A DNA stretch of 64,000 nucleotides from Paraburkholderia dilworthii (GCF_000472525.1 NZ_AWZT01000025.1:1-64000), one strand, 5' to 3'. Shown: positions 9,690-17,956, counted from the first letter of the stretch. Notes: generated by a model not told the origin, from the sequence alone. Made by a program: numbers and translations.

Positions 9690-10439
9690 TTGTCGCTCGT
9701 GGAAGTGAAGTCCGTAACCAGGCAATTCCGGCTGGGTCAGTTAAGCGTCCGTGCACTCGATGACGTCAGCCTGCAGATCGAAACCGGCGCGTTCGCCGCG
9801 CTGACAGGGCCAAGCGGTAGCGGAAAAACCACGCTGCTCAATCTGATCGCATGTCTGGACATGCCGGACAGCGGCTCGGTGCTGATCGACGGCACCGCGA
9901 CCTCACAACTGAGCGAGTCACAACTCGATCGCTTGCGCAGCCGCTCGATCGGCATGATCTTCCAGTCGTTCAATCTCGTACCGGTGCTCAATGCGCGCGA
10001 GAACGTCGAGTTGCCGCTGCGGTTACATGCCCTGTCGGTCAAGGAGAGGTGGGACCGCGTTGACGAGGCGCTCGATGCGGTTGGCCTGCTGAAGTTCGCC
10101 GGACAACGTCCTGACAGCCTGTCCGGTGGTCAAAGACAACGCGTGGCGATTGCGCGCGCACTTGCCGTCCGGCCGCGCCTCGTGCTCGCCGACGAGCCTA
10201 CCGCGAGCCTCGACAGCGGCAACGCGTTCGCGCTCGTCGATTTGATGCGAACCTTGAACGAAGCGCATGGCGTGACGTTCCTGTTCTCGACGCATGACGA
10301 CCGGCTGCTGGGCAATGTTCGCGACGTCATCGAGCTGCGTGACGGTCGCATCACGAGCCGGAATGCGCAGAGCGGCACACGCGTCGACCGCTCGCACCCA
10401 ACCGCTGATCTACAGGAGGTGCCGACATGTTCTCGCTAG
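9690..10439 (+). CDS. ABC transporter ATPase, LolD/MacB type
   Basis: 249 residues. Walker A 'GPSGSGKTTLLN' is near 38-49, the Q-loop is in 'MIFQSFNLVPVL', the signature 'SLSGGQRQRVAIARAL' near 143 and Walker B 'RLVLADEPTASLDSG' near 163. The switch histidine is in 'FLFSTHD'. This is the LolD/MacB/FtsE class that works with FtsX-type permeases. The start is a TTG at 9690 with a strong AAAGGAG seven bases upstream. The 3' end overlaps the first permease by 13 bases. With the two permeases that follow it forms a complete type VII-like ABC system, which moves lipids or hydrophobic compounds mechanically from the periplasmic face of the inner membrane. Confidence 0.92.
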   Translation: MSLVEVKSVTRQFRLGQLSVRALDDVSLQIETGAFAALTGPSGSGKTTLLNLIACLDMPDSGSVLIDGTATSQLSESQLDRLRSRSIGMIFQSFNLVPVLNARENVELPLRLHALSVKERWDRVDEALDAVGLLKFAGQRPDSLSGGQRQRVAIARALAVRPRLVLADEPTASLDSGNAFALVDLMRTLNEAHGVTFLFSTHDDRLLGNVRDVIELRDGRITSRNAQSGTRVDRSHPTADLQEVPTCSR

Positions 10440-12412
10440 CGCTGCGCAACCTGTGGCGCGACCGGCGCCGCACGACTGCCACGATGATCTCGCTCGTCGC
10501 GGGCATGCTCGCACTGTTGATGTTTCTCGCGTGGACCGAGTTCGTCGAGAACGCCCTCGCACGAGTCGTTATCGAAGACGGAGGCAACGGACACGTGCAG
10601 GTGTATCGCAAAGGCGGTCCCGCCAACCTGTCCGCGTTTCCCGAGCGCTATTCGATCGATGCAGGCGAACGCCGTCTAGTGGCGGGTCTGGCGGGCGGGA
10701 TCGAAGGCGTCACCCGCGTGAGCGCCGACATGACAGCCGTGGGCATGATCCAGCATGGCACTGTGAGCACTGTGTTCCTCGCCACCGGCGTTGAACCGGC
10801 AACGGGGCAGCATTCCGCGCTGGCGAAGGGGCTGACCGCTTCGTCCGATGGCGTTGATGTCACCGAGCTGGTGGCGGACCTGATCGGGGCGAAACCAGGC
10901 AATGACATTCAGCTTACCGCGGTGACCTACGGTAACCGGATGAACGCGATCGACGGCACCGTGACCGGCTTTTTCTCCACAGGCATCGAGGCCACCGAGG
11001 ACAAGGGTGTTCGTATGCCTCTCACGATGATGCAAAGACTATACGACACAGACAGCGTGTCGCGAGTGATTGTCGGGTTGGCCGACCGGGCGAGCACGAC
11101 ACGCGTCCGGGCGGCGCTTGCATCGGCGCTGGAGCGTACTGCGCCCGGCCGCTTCGAAGTGACGAGCTGGCGCAGCCCGGAAGTCGGGCAACTGTACAAC
11201 AGCTTCATGGGGTTTTTTGACATGCTTTTTCTGTTTACCGGCACGGTCATCGTGCTGATTGCCGTGGCAACCGTGCAGCATACGGTCGCGATGAACCTTG
11301 ACGATCGCGTACGTGAGATCGCGACGCTGCGTGCGCTTGGCTATGCCCGGGCACGTATCGTCGGCCTGTTCACGCTGGAGACGCTGGCCACGGCGCTGAT
11401 AGCCGCCGTCTCTGCCGTCGTTCTCACGTATGCAGTGGCGTGGGCCCTGCGCGAAACGGGGATGACAACGCCACTGCCGCGGGTCGCGAACCCGGTGCCG
11501 CTTATCTTGACGATGCCGTTTGCGCATGCGCTGCTACTGGCACTCGTGGCCAGCGCGCTTGTCATTGCGTCCAGCGCGTTCACGTGCTGGCGCCGCTTGC
11601 GCCGCGCGATGCGCGTGTCCGTTGCGCAACCCGGCGCGCTGACACGCGCGCTGGCCGGCGGCGCGCTCGCTGTGTGCTGCGTCGTACTGTTTGCTCATGC
11701 GCCGTCCGCGCGCGCGGAGTCGTCTGCGCCCAACGCGGCAACCATGACTAAATGGTTGCTCGTCAGCGATCTCGCGCGCGGCGGCATCGGTTCGGCGGGC
11801 TGGACCGTCCGTGTGCATTCCCAGGAGCCGGCGGGCATCACCGACACGACCTATCAGGTCGCGGTCAAGGACGGTGACGCCCTGATCCGCACCACCGAAC
11901 CGAAGCGCAATGCCGGCGAGCGAATCCTGATTGCATCGCGCGCGATGTGGTACACAAAACCAGGGTTGCGCAGGCCTATCAGCGTGAGCCCGCAGCAGCG
12001 GCTCGTCGGCGAGGCTGCCAATGGCGACATCGCCTCGACTCAATACGTGCGCGACTACACACCCACGTTCGACGGCGAAGCAAACGTCGATGGCCGGGAC
12101 TGCTACCGGGTCACGCTCAGCGCAAAGAGCAACGACGCGACATATGCAGGCGTCGTCTACTACCTCGAAAAACGGACGTTTCTGGGCGTGAAGGCGGAGT
12201 TCCTCACGACGTCCGGAGTCGTGTTCAAGACCGCAACGTTCGACTATCGCAATCGCGCAGACCTCGACGGAAAATCCACGCCGTTCGTATCGACGATGAC
12301 GATTACGAACGCGAACTTCCCCGACCGGTTCAGCCGGCTCGAATACTCGAACGTGCAGGCCGCCGACTACCCGTCGAGCACCTTCACGCTCGGCAACCTG
12401 ACGTCGATGTGA
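10427..12412 (+). CDS. FtsX-type permease fused to a LolA-like periplasmic domain
   Basis: 661 residues. Residues 1-395 are an FtsX/LolC-type permease: TM1 near 18-40, a periplasmic MacB-like domain to about 260, then TMs near 262-285, 310-335 and 362-385. A further hydrophobic segment near 404-424 ('ALAVCCVVLFAHA') ends in a signal-peptidase-like 'SARAES'. It leads into a domain of about 235 residues resembling outer-membrane lipoprotein sorting proteins of the LolA-like type, with 'MWYTKPGLRRPISVSP' near 508 and 'YLEKRTFLGVKAEFLTTSG' near 580. The extra segment would place that domain in the periplasm. Normally LolA is a separate soluble chaperone. The fusion suggests a dedicated carrier for the cluster's product. 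Confidence 0.85.
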   Translation: MFSLALRNLWRDRRRTTATMISLVAGMLALLMFLAWTEFVENALARVVIEDGGNGHVQVYRKGGPANLSAFPERYSIDAGERRLVAGLAGGIEGVTRVSADMTAVGMIQHGTVSTVFLATGVEPATGQHSALAKGLTASSDGVDVTELVADLIGAKPGNDIQLTAVTYGNRMNAIDGTVTGFFSTGIEATEDKGVRMPLTMMQRLYDTDSVSRVIVGLADRASTTRVRAALASALERTAPGRFEVTSWRSPEVGQLYNSFMGFFDMLFLFTGTVIVLIAVATVQHTVAMNLDDRVREIATLRALGYARARIVGLFTLETLATALIAAVSAVVLTYAVAWALRETGMTTPLPRVANPVPLILTMPFAHALLLALVASALVIASSAFTCWRRLRRAMRVSVAQPGALTRALAGGALAVCCVVLFAHAPSARAESSAPNAATMTKWLLVSDLARGGIGSAGWTVRVHSQEPAGITDTTYQVAVKDGDALIRTTEPKRNAGERILIASRAMWYTKPGLRRPISVSPQQRLVGEAANGDIASTQYVRDYTPTFDGEANVDGRDCYRVTLSAKSNDATYAGVVYYLEKRTFLGVKAEFLTTSGVVFKTATFDYRNRADLDGKSTPFVSTMTITNANFPDRFSRLEYSNVQAADYPSSTFTLGNLTSM

Positions 12413-12434
12413 TGTCGCCCTGCCAGGAACGAAG

Positions 12435-13751
12435 ATGAACTCAGGCATTCTGCTGTCGTTGTCGCTGCGCAACGTTTTGCGGCACGGGCGGCGTTCGGTC
12501 GGAACGCTCATTGTGATGGCAGTGTCCGTGCTCTCGCTTGGCGTGCTGTTCGGATACGTGCAGGCCAACTTGTCGCTGACGAGGGACGCCTTCATGCGCT
12601 GGGGTGCACGGGGTCATCTGGTCATCGAACGGCCGGCGTCGCCGCTTGCGCAACTATTCGAAGGCGCGGCGCAAAAGCCGATCGACCTTTCGATGCAGCG
12701 CGAAATTGGCGCAGTGCTGGCGGGCGACGCCGCGCCGGAAGCAGTCGCGCGCGTGCTGCGAATTTCGGGGATGGTGTCGGGCGCGAATGTGACGACGGTA
12801 TTTGCGGGCCTCGGAGAGGACGTCGCAGCGACCCGTCAGATCAAGGGGCCAGCGTACGAATACGACGTCGTCGCGGGTCGTCCACTGTGGATGGCACCTC
12901 GACCGGACGATGCACTGCTCGGTCAGGGCCTGGCCGGCGTGCTGGGCTGCAAGGTACCGTCGGCTGGCTTCGCGCCATTGCGTCCGGGCGAGCAGCCGAC
13001 GCAGCGGGAGCTCGCTTGTCCGCCCGGTCCCGCGCAGCTTTCGGTGGTGACCGAGGGTACGGGGCATGTCAACGCCATCTATGTGCGGCCGGGCGGAATC
13101 ATCGACTGGGGCATCAGGGAAGTGAACGAGCGGCTCGTGGTGCTTCCTCTTGCGACCGCGCAGCGCATGATGAATAGCGATCATGTATCGGCGTTTCATG
13201 TGCTGCTGCGCGACGGCGAAGATATGCGCGCTGCGCAACGACGCATCACCGCTGAATTCGAGCGGCGCCAGCTCGACGCGCACGTGTTCCTTTGGTCGGA
13301 CCGTGCGGCGTTCTACTGGCAGGTACGCGGTGTGTTGCTGTCGTTCTTCGTGTTCGTGCTGGCGATCGCGATGATCGTTTCCTTCATGAGTCTGCTGAAC
13401 GCCAGCTACATGAACTTCATGAGCAGGCGCCGCGAGTTCGCCACGTTGCGCAGCTTCGGCTATACGCGTGGCTTTGTCATGCGACTCGCGGCCCTCGAGA
13501 ACGCCTGGCTTGCCATCGCCGCTCTGCCGGGCATCGCCGGCGCGCTGGCTGTCACAGCAGTAGTGCGCTCAGCAGGCTGGATGTGGACGCCACCGGGATC
13601 AAGCAACGCAGTACCGGTCACGATCGAGTGGGTGCCCCACGTTTATCTGGCCAGCATGATCGGCCTCGTGCTGCTAGCCATGCTGGCGAGCCTGATTCCG
13701 CTGCGCCGTATTCTCGCCATGCCGATCCGCTCGGCGCTCGCCGACGCATGA
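12435..13751 (+). CDS. second FtsX/LolE-type ABC permease
   Basis: 438 residues with one N-terminal membrane segment (about 22-42) and a large periplasmic domain. Three C-terminal segments follow (about 297-320, 345-370, 400-425), the classic FtsX layout. 'RRREFATLRSFGYTRG' after the second segment matches the conserved coupling-helix region ('REIATLRALGYARARI' in the partner). It begins 22 bases after the fused permease and has no LolA-like extension, so the two permeases should form an asymmetric pair like LolC/LolE. A strong ribosome binding site (GGAACGAAG) precedes the ATG. Confidence 0.88.
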   Translation: MNSGILLSLSLRNVLRHGRRSVGTLIVMAVSVLSLGVLFGYVQANLSLTRDAFMRWGARGHLVIERPASPLAQLFEGAAQKPIDLSMQREIGAVLAGDAAPEAVARVLRISGMVSGANVTTVFAGLGEDVAATRQIKGPAYEYDVVAGRPLWMAPRPDDALLGQGLAGVLGCKVPSAGFAPLRPGEQPTQRELACPPGPAQLSVVTEGTGHVNAIYVRPGGIIDWGIREVNERLVVLPLATAQRMMNSDHVSAFHVLLRDGEDMRAAQRRITAEFERRQLDAHVFLWSDRAAFYWQVRGVLLSFFVFVLAIAMIVSFMSLLNASYMNFMSRRREFATLRSFGYTRGFVMRLAALENAWLAIAALPGIAGALAVTAVVRSAGWMWTPPGSSNAVPVTIEWVPHVYLASMIGLVLLAMLASLIPLRRILAMPIRSALADA

Positions 13752-13811
13752 CGGCCCGGTTTTTCGACAACCCGAACGTCAATTTGACGTTGCTGTCACC
13801 AAAGAGGACCT

Positions 13812-14684
13812 ATGACAGAGATTGCACGCAAGCGACGCTGGTCGCGGTTCGTTGATCCGCTGAGTGGCGCCGCCCTGATCGTCCCCATCGATCACGGCTT
13901 GACGATCGGGCCGGTGCCCGGCATCGAAAGAATCGGATGCATCGCAAGTTGGCTCTCTAGCGAGAGTCTGACAGGTGTGGTGGTGCATAAGGGGCTGGCC
14001 GAACAGCTGGGACTCGCCGTACCGTGCGGCATGATGATTCATCTGAATGGCACGCTATCGCTCGATACGCAACCGGACAGCAAGGTGCTGCTGACCTCGG
14101 TTGACGCGGCGTTGCGTCTCGGCGCCGATGGAGTGTCGATACAGACGAATTTCCACGCAAACAACGTCGGCGAAAACCTCCGCTTGATCGGCAAGGTCGT
14201 CGACGAAGCGCATTTGCGCGGCTTTCCAGTTTTGCTGATGTTGTACGACAAGAATACGCAAGGCAGTGCGGCCGAGCGCATCGCGCGTTTGCGTCATCTG
14301 ATCCGCGCCTCTGTCGAACTTGGTGTGGATGCGCTGAAGCTGGCCGCGCCCAACGACTTTTCGGCCATCCCAGAGCTGATCGAAGGCGTGCAGCGGCATA
14401 CGCACATTGTCTTTGCCGGCGGCGATCACAAGACCGACGAGCAGCTGTTCGAGCTAGCGCGCACTGTTATTCAGTATGGCGGCAAGGGCCTGTGCGTGGG
14501 CCGCAACGTATTCCAGCGCGACGATCCGAGCGTAATCCTCCGCGAGTTACTGACAAACTTGCGCGCGGCGCGCGTCGCGGCAGGCGGGCGGAACGCATCG
14601 CGCGACGGCGGCGTGGCCACGCAGCGTATCAACTGGCCGGGCGGCGTAGCGGCCCGTGCTCGCGATTTCGCAGCACTTCCATGA
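13812..14684 (+). CDS. DhnA-type class I aldolase (GriI / ADH synthase-like)
   Basis: 290 residues of the DhnA/FbaB aldolase family. Family landmarks of the 2-amino-3,7-dideoxy-hept-6-ulosonate synthase group (archaeal MJ0400, Streptomyces GriI) are present: Asp27 in 'VPIDHGLTIGPVPG', Tyr145 in 'LLMLYDKN' and a Schiff-base lysine candidate, Lys176, in 'GVDALKLAAPND'. The phosphate-binding 'FAGGDHKTDEQ' and 'GGKGLCVGRNVFQ' follow. GriI condenses aspartate semialdehyde with a triose phosphate to give the C7 precursor that GriH converts to 3-amino-4-hydroxybenzoate. Both homologues occurring together here is the main reason to suspect that product. The ATG is preceded by AAGAGGACC. The last 25 residues are an unconserved-looking tail. 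Confidence 0.85.
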   Translation: MTEIARKRRWSRFVDPLSGAALIVPIDHGLTIGPVPGIERIGCIASWLSSESLTGVVVHKGLAEQLGLAVPCGMMIHLNGTLSLDTQPDSKVLLTSVDAALRLGADGVSIQTNFHANNVGENLRLIGKVVDEAHLRGFPVLLMLYDKNTQGSAAERIARLRHLIRASVELGVDALKLAAPNDFSAIPELIEGVQRHTHIVFAGGDHKTDEQLFELARTVIQYGGKGLCVGRNVFQRDDPSVILRELLTNLRAARVAAGGRNASRDGGVATQRINWPGGVAARARDFAALP

Positions 14685-14742
14685 GGACGAAGCGAATCAC
14701 GGATTCCGTCGTCACCATGCGCGGCTGTCCAAGGAGGTGATC

Positions 14743-16314
14743 ATGGATATGTCTTTACCGCTGCGCCCTGATTGCGTCGATGTGCTGGTGGATCGGCACG
14801 TTCGCGCGGGTCGCGGCTCGCATCCTGCTCTGATCGAATGCGCGGACGACAAGCGAAGGGTGTTGACCTACGCGCAGTTAGCCGCCGTGACAAAGCGCTT
14901 CGCTGGGGAGCTCGCCATCGAATTGGGTGGAGGACGTGCACAGCAGCGTGTCGCCATCGTCGGAAGTTCGACGCTCGAAACGATTGCCGCCTGGCTGGCC
15001 ACGATGCGCGCAGGCCATCTGCCTTTCCTCGTACATCCGCAGCTGGATCGAGGCGCGTATGAGGCAATCTTCAGCGATTTCGACCCTGTACGGGTGCTGT
15101 GCGACCGCACCGCAAGCGTGCCGGACGCGTTGCCGTTGCCGGCAGTCGAGACGTACCTGTCGACAGATGTCGAGAGTCCTGGGCCTGGCTGGCCAGATGC
15201 GGCCACGCATTGGCCTGATCTGGCATCGATGCGACCATTGCGCGCCGCGTTCTGTCTTGCATCGTCGGGCTCCACGGGTCGGCCGAAGATCTGCGTGCAT
15301 TCGCATCAAGCCATTGCGCTGTTCGAGCAGCATGTCACCCGCCCCATGTGGAACCTGCGGCCCAACGACGTGGTGCTCGGCACGAGTGGGCCATATTTCT
15401 CGTTCGGTCTGCAAGGCATTCACCCAGCAATGTCGATAGGCGCCACCGCAGTGCTGTTGCCTCAATGGCATCGCCACGAGGCATTCCTCGCCACTATCGA
15501 ACGCGAGCGTGTCACCGTGTTCCTCGCCGTGCCAACGCTCTGTCATCTGCTGATGACACGTGCGTCGCGGGCTTATCAACTCGATTCGCTCCGTCTTTGC
15601 CTCTCGGCCGGCGAGCGCTTTCCGGTCGTGCTGCGAAATCGGTGGCAAGCATTTTGCGGCGCGCCGACGCTCGATTCCGTTGGCACAACCGAGACTTTCC
15701 TTCCGTATCTATCGGAAGTCGTGGGCGAAGCGCCAGGCATGCAGGAAGTCGGTGCGTTCGAATACACCTGGACTGCTAGTGAGCGGGAGTTCGCCGAGTC
15801 GGGCGAGGTGCCTGAGAATGTGCCGTTCCACCCGCGCGTTGCTGGCGATGCACTGATGCTCGGCCGCTACACGTCTGAAGGAGACGGTGGCTTTGTGCCT
15901 GCGGCTCACGTGTTCGAGTCGGGCGATCTGTTCTTGCGGCATGACAGTGGATGGCACTTCGTTTCGCGCCGCTCGGAACGCGCCAAAGTGGCGGGGCATT
16001 GGGTCTCGCCCCAGGATCTGGAGGACTTTCTGCTCGTCGATCCGCGCGTGCTGAAGGCAGCGGCTTTGCCGGTCGAAACCGAAGAGGGGCTGACACGGCT
16101 ACGCGCGTATATCGTTCTCGTTGATCCGGAGCATTGCACGACCGCCGTCGTCGACGAGCTAATGCAGCGGATGCATCGCGAACTGCGACCCGGTGCGCTG
16201 CGCCCTGACCGGATCGAAGTCGTGGCGGAGTTGCAAAGCACGCCGAGCGGCAAACTCAAACGGGAAGAATTGCGCAGCGTGCAGTCACAAGGCGTTGGAT
16301 GTGTGCCTTTCTGA
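14743..16314 (+). CDS. AMP-forming ligase, benzoate-CoA-ligase-like
   Basis: 523 residues of the adenylate-forming family. The P-loop is 'LASSGSTGRPKI' near 171, with isoleucine in place of the usual final glycine. The A5 motif is 'DSVGTTETFLPY' near 310, A7 'SGDLFLRHD' near 394, the hinge 'RRSERAKVAGHWVSP' near 410 and the A10 lysine is in 'TPSGKLKREEL' near 499. Length and motifs resemble benzoate-CoA and salicylate/aminobenzoate ligases. It probably activates the aromatic acid made by the GriI/GriH pair to an adenylate or CoA thioester. The ATG at 14743 was chosen for its perfect AAGGAGGTGATC ribosome binding site; the longer frame upstream has none. No carrier protein is encoded nearby. 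Confidence 0.85.
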   Translation: MDMSLPLRPDCVDVLVDRHVRAGRGSHPALIECADDKRRVLTYAQLAAVTKRFAGELAIELGGGRAQQRVAIVGSSTLETIAAWLATMRAGHLPFLVHPQLDRGAYEAIFSDFDPVRVLCDRTASVPDALPLPAVETYLSTDVESPGPGWPDAATHWPDLASMRPLRAAFCLASSGSTGRPKICVHSHQAIALFEQHVTRPMWNLRPNDVVLGTSGPYFSFGLQGIHPAMSIGATAVLLPQWHRHEAFLATIERERVTVFLAVPTLCHLLMTRASRAYQLDSLRLCLSAGERFPVVLRNRWQAFCGAPTLDSVGTTETFLPYLSEVVGEAPGMQEVGAFEYTWTASEREFAESGEVPENVPFHPRVAGDALMLGRYTSEGDGGFVPAAHVFESGDLFLRHDSGWHFVSRRSERAKVAGHWVSPQDLEDFLLVDPRVLKAAALPVETEEGLTRLRAYIVLVDPEHCTTAVVDELMQRMHRELRPGALRPDRIEVVAELQSTPSGKLKREELRSVQSQGVGCVPF

Positions 16315-16457
16315 CGCCCGTACAAATGTCTGAGCAGCGAGTCCGACGACAAGATTGGCACGACACGTCGCGATAGAACGTGCAATACGCTTCGCACCTC
16401 GTGTTCGTCGGGGTGTCTATCAATGCGGGCATCACCTGTTTATTAAGGAATATTGAA
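16315..16457. other. 143-base gap inside the biosynthetic locus
   Basis: The longest gap in the locus before the cupin. No ORF and no terminator were seen. It could hold an internal promoter for the last genes, but I could not identify a convincing one. Confidence 0.4.
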
Positions 16458-17144
16458 ATGAGTGTGCGAGACAATTCTTTCTATTCACACATTAAGGATG
16501 CCGAAGTTGCTATCCGGAAACGTATCAATGCGCATCCTTTCATCGTAGGCTGTCGCAACGGATCAGTCCGCCGCGAACAACTCGATAGACTTCTCGTTCA
16601 GCACGCCCTGTATGGCACCCACTTCACACGCTATCTGACGGCGTTGATGTCGAATTTGCGTTCTGGCGAAGAATGTCTGCAACTTGCGGAGAATCTGGTC
16701 GAGGAGTTTGGATTGGACTCTCCAGATTCCGTGCCCCATTCGCGCTTGTTCCGGCAGATGCTGGCCACGCTCGAGATCGAACCGGAAGGGCAGCGGATCT
16801 TGCCGGAAACCCAAAACCTCATTGAGACGATGTACATGCAGTGCCGCCATTCGGACCCGGCGCGTGGACTCGGTGCGTTGTGCTTTGGTGCAGAGGCACT
16901 GGTTCCGGACTACTACGCGGCGCTTGTCGAAGGTTTCGAGCATGTCGGTGTGCCGCGCGATCGCCTGCTCTTCCTGACGCTGCATATCGAATGTGACGAC
17001 GGACACGCTGAAACGATGCGGCGGATACTGGAAAATCTGCTCGCTGACGATCCGGCAGCGCTCGTCGCGATGACCTCCGCCGGCGAGACAGCGCTTGACG
17101 CGCGTCTTCGTCTGCTAGACGCAATGATGGAAGGAGAAGAATGA
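16458..17144 (+). CDS. haem-oxygenase-like di-iron oxidase (HDO/TenA-PqqC fold)
   Basis: 228 residues, all helical in character. Candidate metal ligands lie in successive helices: 'LVEEFG...PHSRLF' (Glu, His), 'GALCFGAEALVP' (Glu) and 'HIECDDGHAETM' (Asp/Glu and His). This is the pattern of haem-oxygenase-like di-iron oxidases such as UndA, BesC, CADD and the N-oxygenase domain of SznF. These enzymes cleave C-C bonds or oxygenate amines. In this context N-oxygenation of an arylamine is attractive but unproven. The ATG at 16458 has AAGGAA eight bases upstream; the longer frame from 16380 lacks one. It overlaps the cupin gene by four bases. Confidence 0.7.
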   Translation: MSVRDNSFYSHIKDAEVAIRKRINAHPFIVGCRNGSVRREQLDRLLVQHALYGTHFTRYLTALMSNLRSGEECLQLAENLVEEFGLDSPDSVPHSRLFRQMLATLEIEPEGQRILPETQNLIETMYMQCRHSDPARGLGALCFGAEALVPDYYAALVEGFEHVGVPRDRLLFLTLHIECDDGHAETMRRILENLLADDPAALVAMTSAGETALDARLRLLDAMMEGEE

Positions 17145-17584
17145 TGAGCCACACAACCAGCTTCAGTTCCGCCGATTTCCCCGCCGTACCGCCCGAACTC
17201 GACGTAGGTCTGCCTGACCGGCTTAATCACAAAGATGTTTTGCGGACGCACGCGCAGGCCTTCTCGACCGAACGGTGCCATCCGGTAGCAGTCGTCGACC
17301 TTCCGTCGCGCGCAATCAGCATGACGATCGGCGCTCTGGCGCCGAGCCAGGCAACGCGCATGCATCGCCATAACTATGAAACGCTAATCTACGTGACAAA
17401 GGGTTCGGGCGAGTCGGTCGTGGGGTCGCGAACCGTGAAGTGGCAGGCGGGCGATGCGATTTATGTCCCGGTCTGGTCGTGGCATCAGCACATCAATACC
17501 GGGAACGAAGACGTCGTCTACGTGGCGTGCGAGAACGCGCCGATGCTGCAGAATCTCGGCGTTGCGCTCCGGCAGGAGAAGTAA
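17141..17584 (+). CDS. single-domain cupin
   Basis: 147 residues (146 if the second ATG at 17144 is used). Cupin motif 1 is 'HRHNYETLIYVTKGSGE', with two histidines and a glutamate set for metal binding. Motif 2 is 'GDAIYVPVWSWHQHIN', with the third histidine. This is the metal-binding core of small cupin dioxygenases and isomerases. Coupling to the di-iron protein (ATGA overlap after AAGGAGAAG) suggests a joint tailoring step on the aromatic intermediate. Ring cleavage cannot be claimed from sequence alone. A storage or regulatory cupin is less likely given the complete ligand set. Confidence 0.75.
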   Translation: MMSHTTSFSSADFPAVPPELDVGLPDRLNHKDVLRTHAQAFSTERCHPVAVVDLPSRAISMTIGALAPSQATRMHRHNYETLIYVTKGSGESVVGSRTVKWQAGDAIYVPVWSWHQHINTGNEDVVYVACENAPMLQNLGVALRQEK

Positions 17585-17734
17585 CAGCGGCGAGGTGGCG
17601 GCGGCGCGCCGCCATGCGCCCACCGTAGAACGCAATGATTCTGTCAATCCGGGATCGCAGCGAACTCCGGATTTGGCGGTGAGGATCGACGGCTTCTTCA
17701 AGTCGGAACGAGTCGTCTTACCAAAGGGAAGTCT

Positions 17735-17956
17735 ATGCGAGAGCAGCAGCAATTTAAGGCAACTCTGACAGAAGTGCCCGACCCGTTGGGCTGGGGTCTC
17801 TTCGCTCATGCCGTCCAGCTTGAGGACCTGCGGGGCGATTCGTCACTCAGCAGATATCGACTGGTTATTCGTCTGAGAACAGAGGCAACGACAGATGAAG
17901 CCGAAGAACTCAGACGTTTGCTCAACCGGATCGCGGTCTGTGTCAATCTGCGTTAA
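17735..17956 (+). CDS. small protein, 73 aa, unknown
   Basis: Short ORF with AAAGGGAAG seven bases before the ATG. The peptide is soluble, with a possible beta-rich middle ('SRYRLVIRLRTEA') and an acidic/leucine helix ('DEAEELRRLLNRIAV'). It matches no family I recognise. It lies 150 bases after the cupin on the same strand and may be the last member of the biosynthetic locus or an independent gene. Confidence 0.45.
   Translation: MREQQQFKATLTEVPDPLGWGLFAHAVQLEDLRGDSSLSRYRLVIRLRTEATTDEAEELRRLLNRIAVCVNLR

Noticed and set aside
16340..16380. Possible sigma-54 promoter (TTGGCACG) before the di-iron gene
   Set aside because: The -12 element is poor (GTCGC instead of TTGC) at the required spacing.
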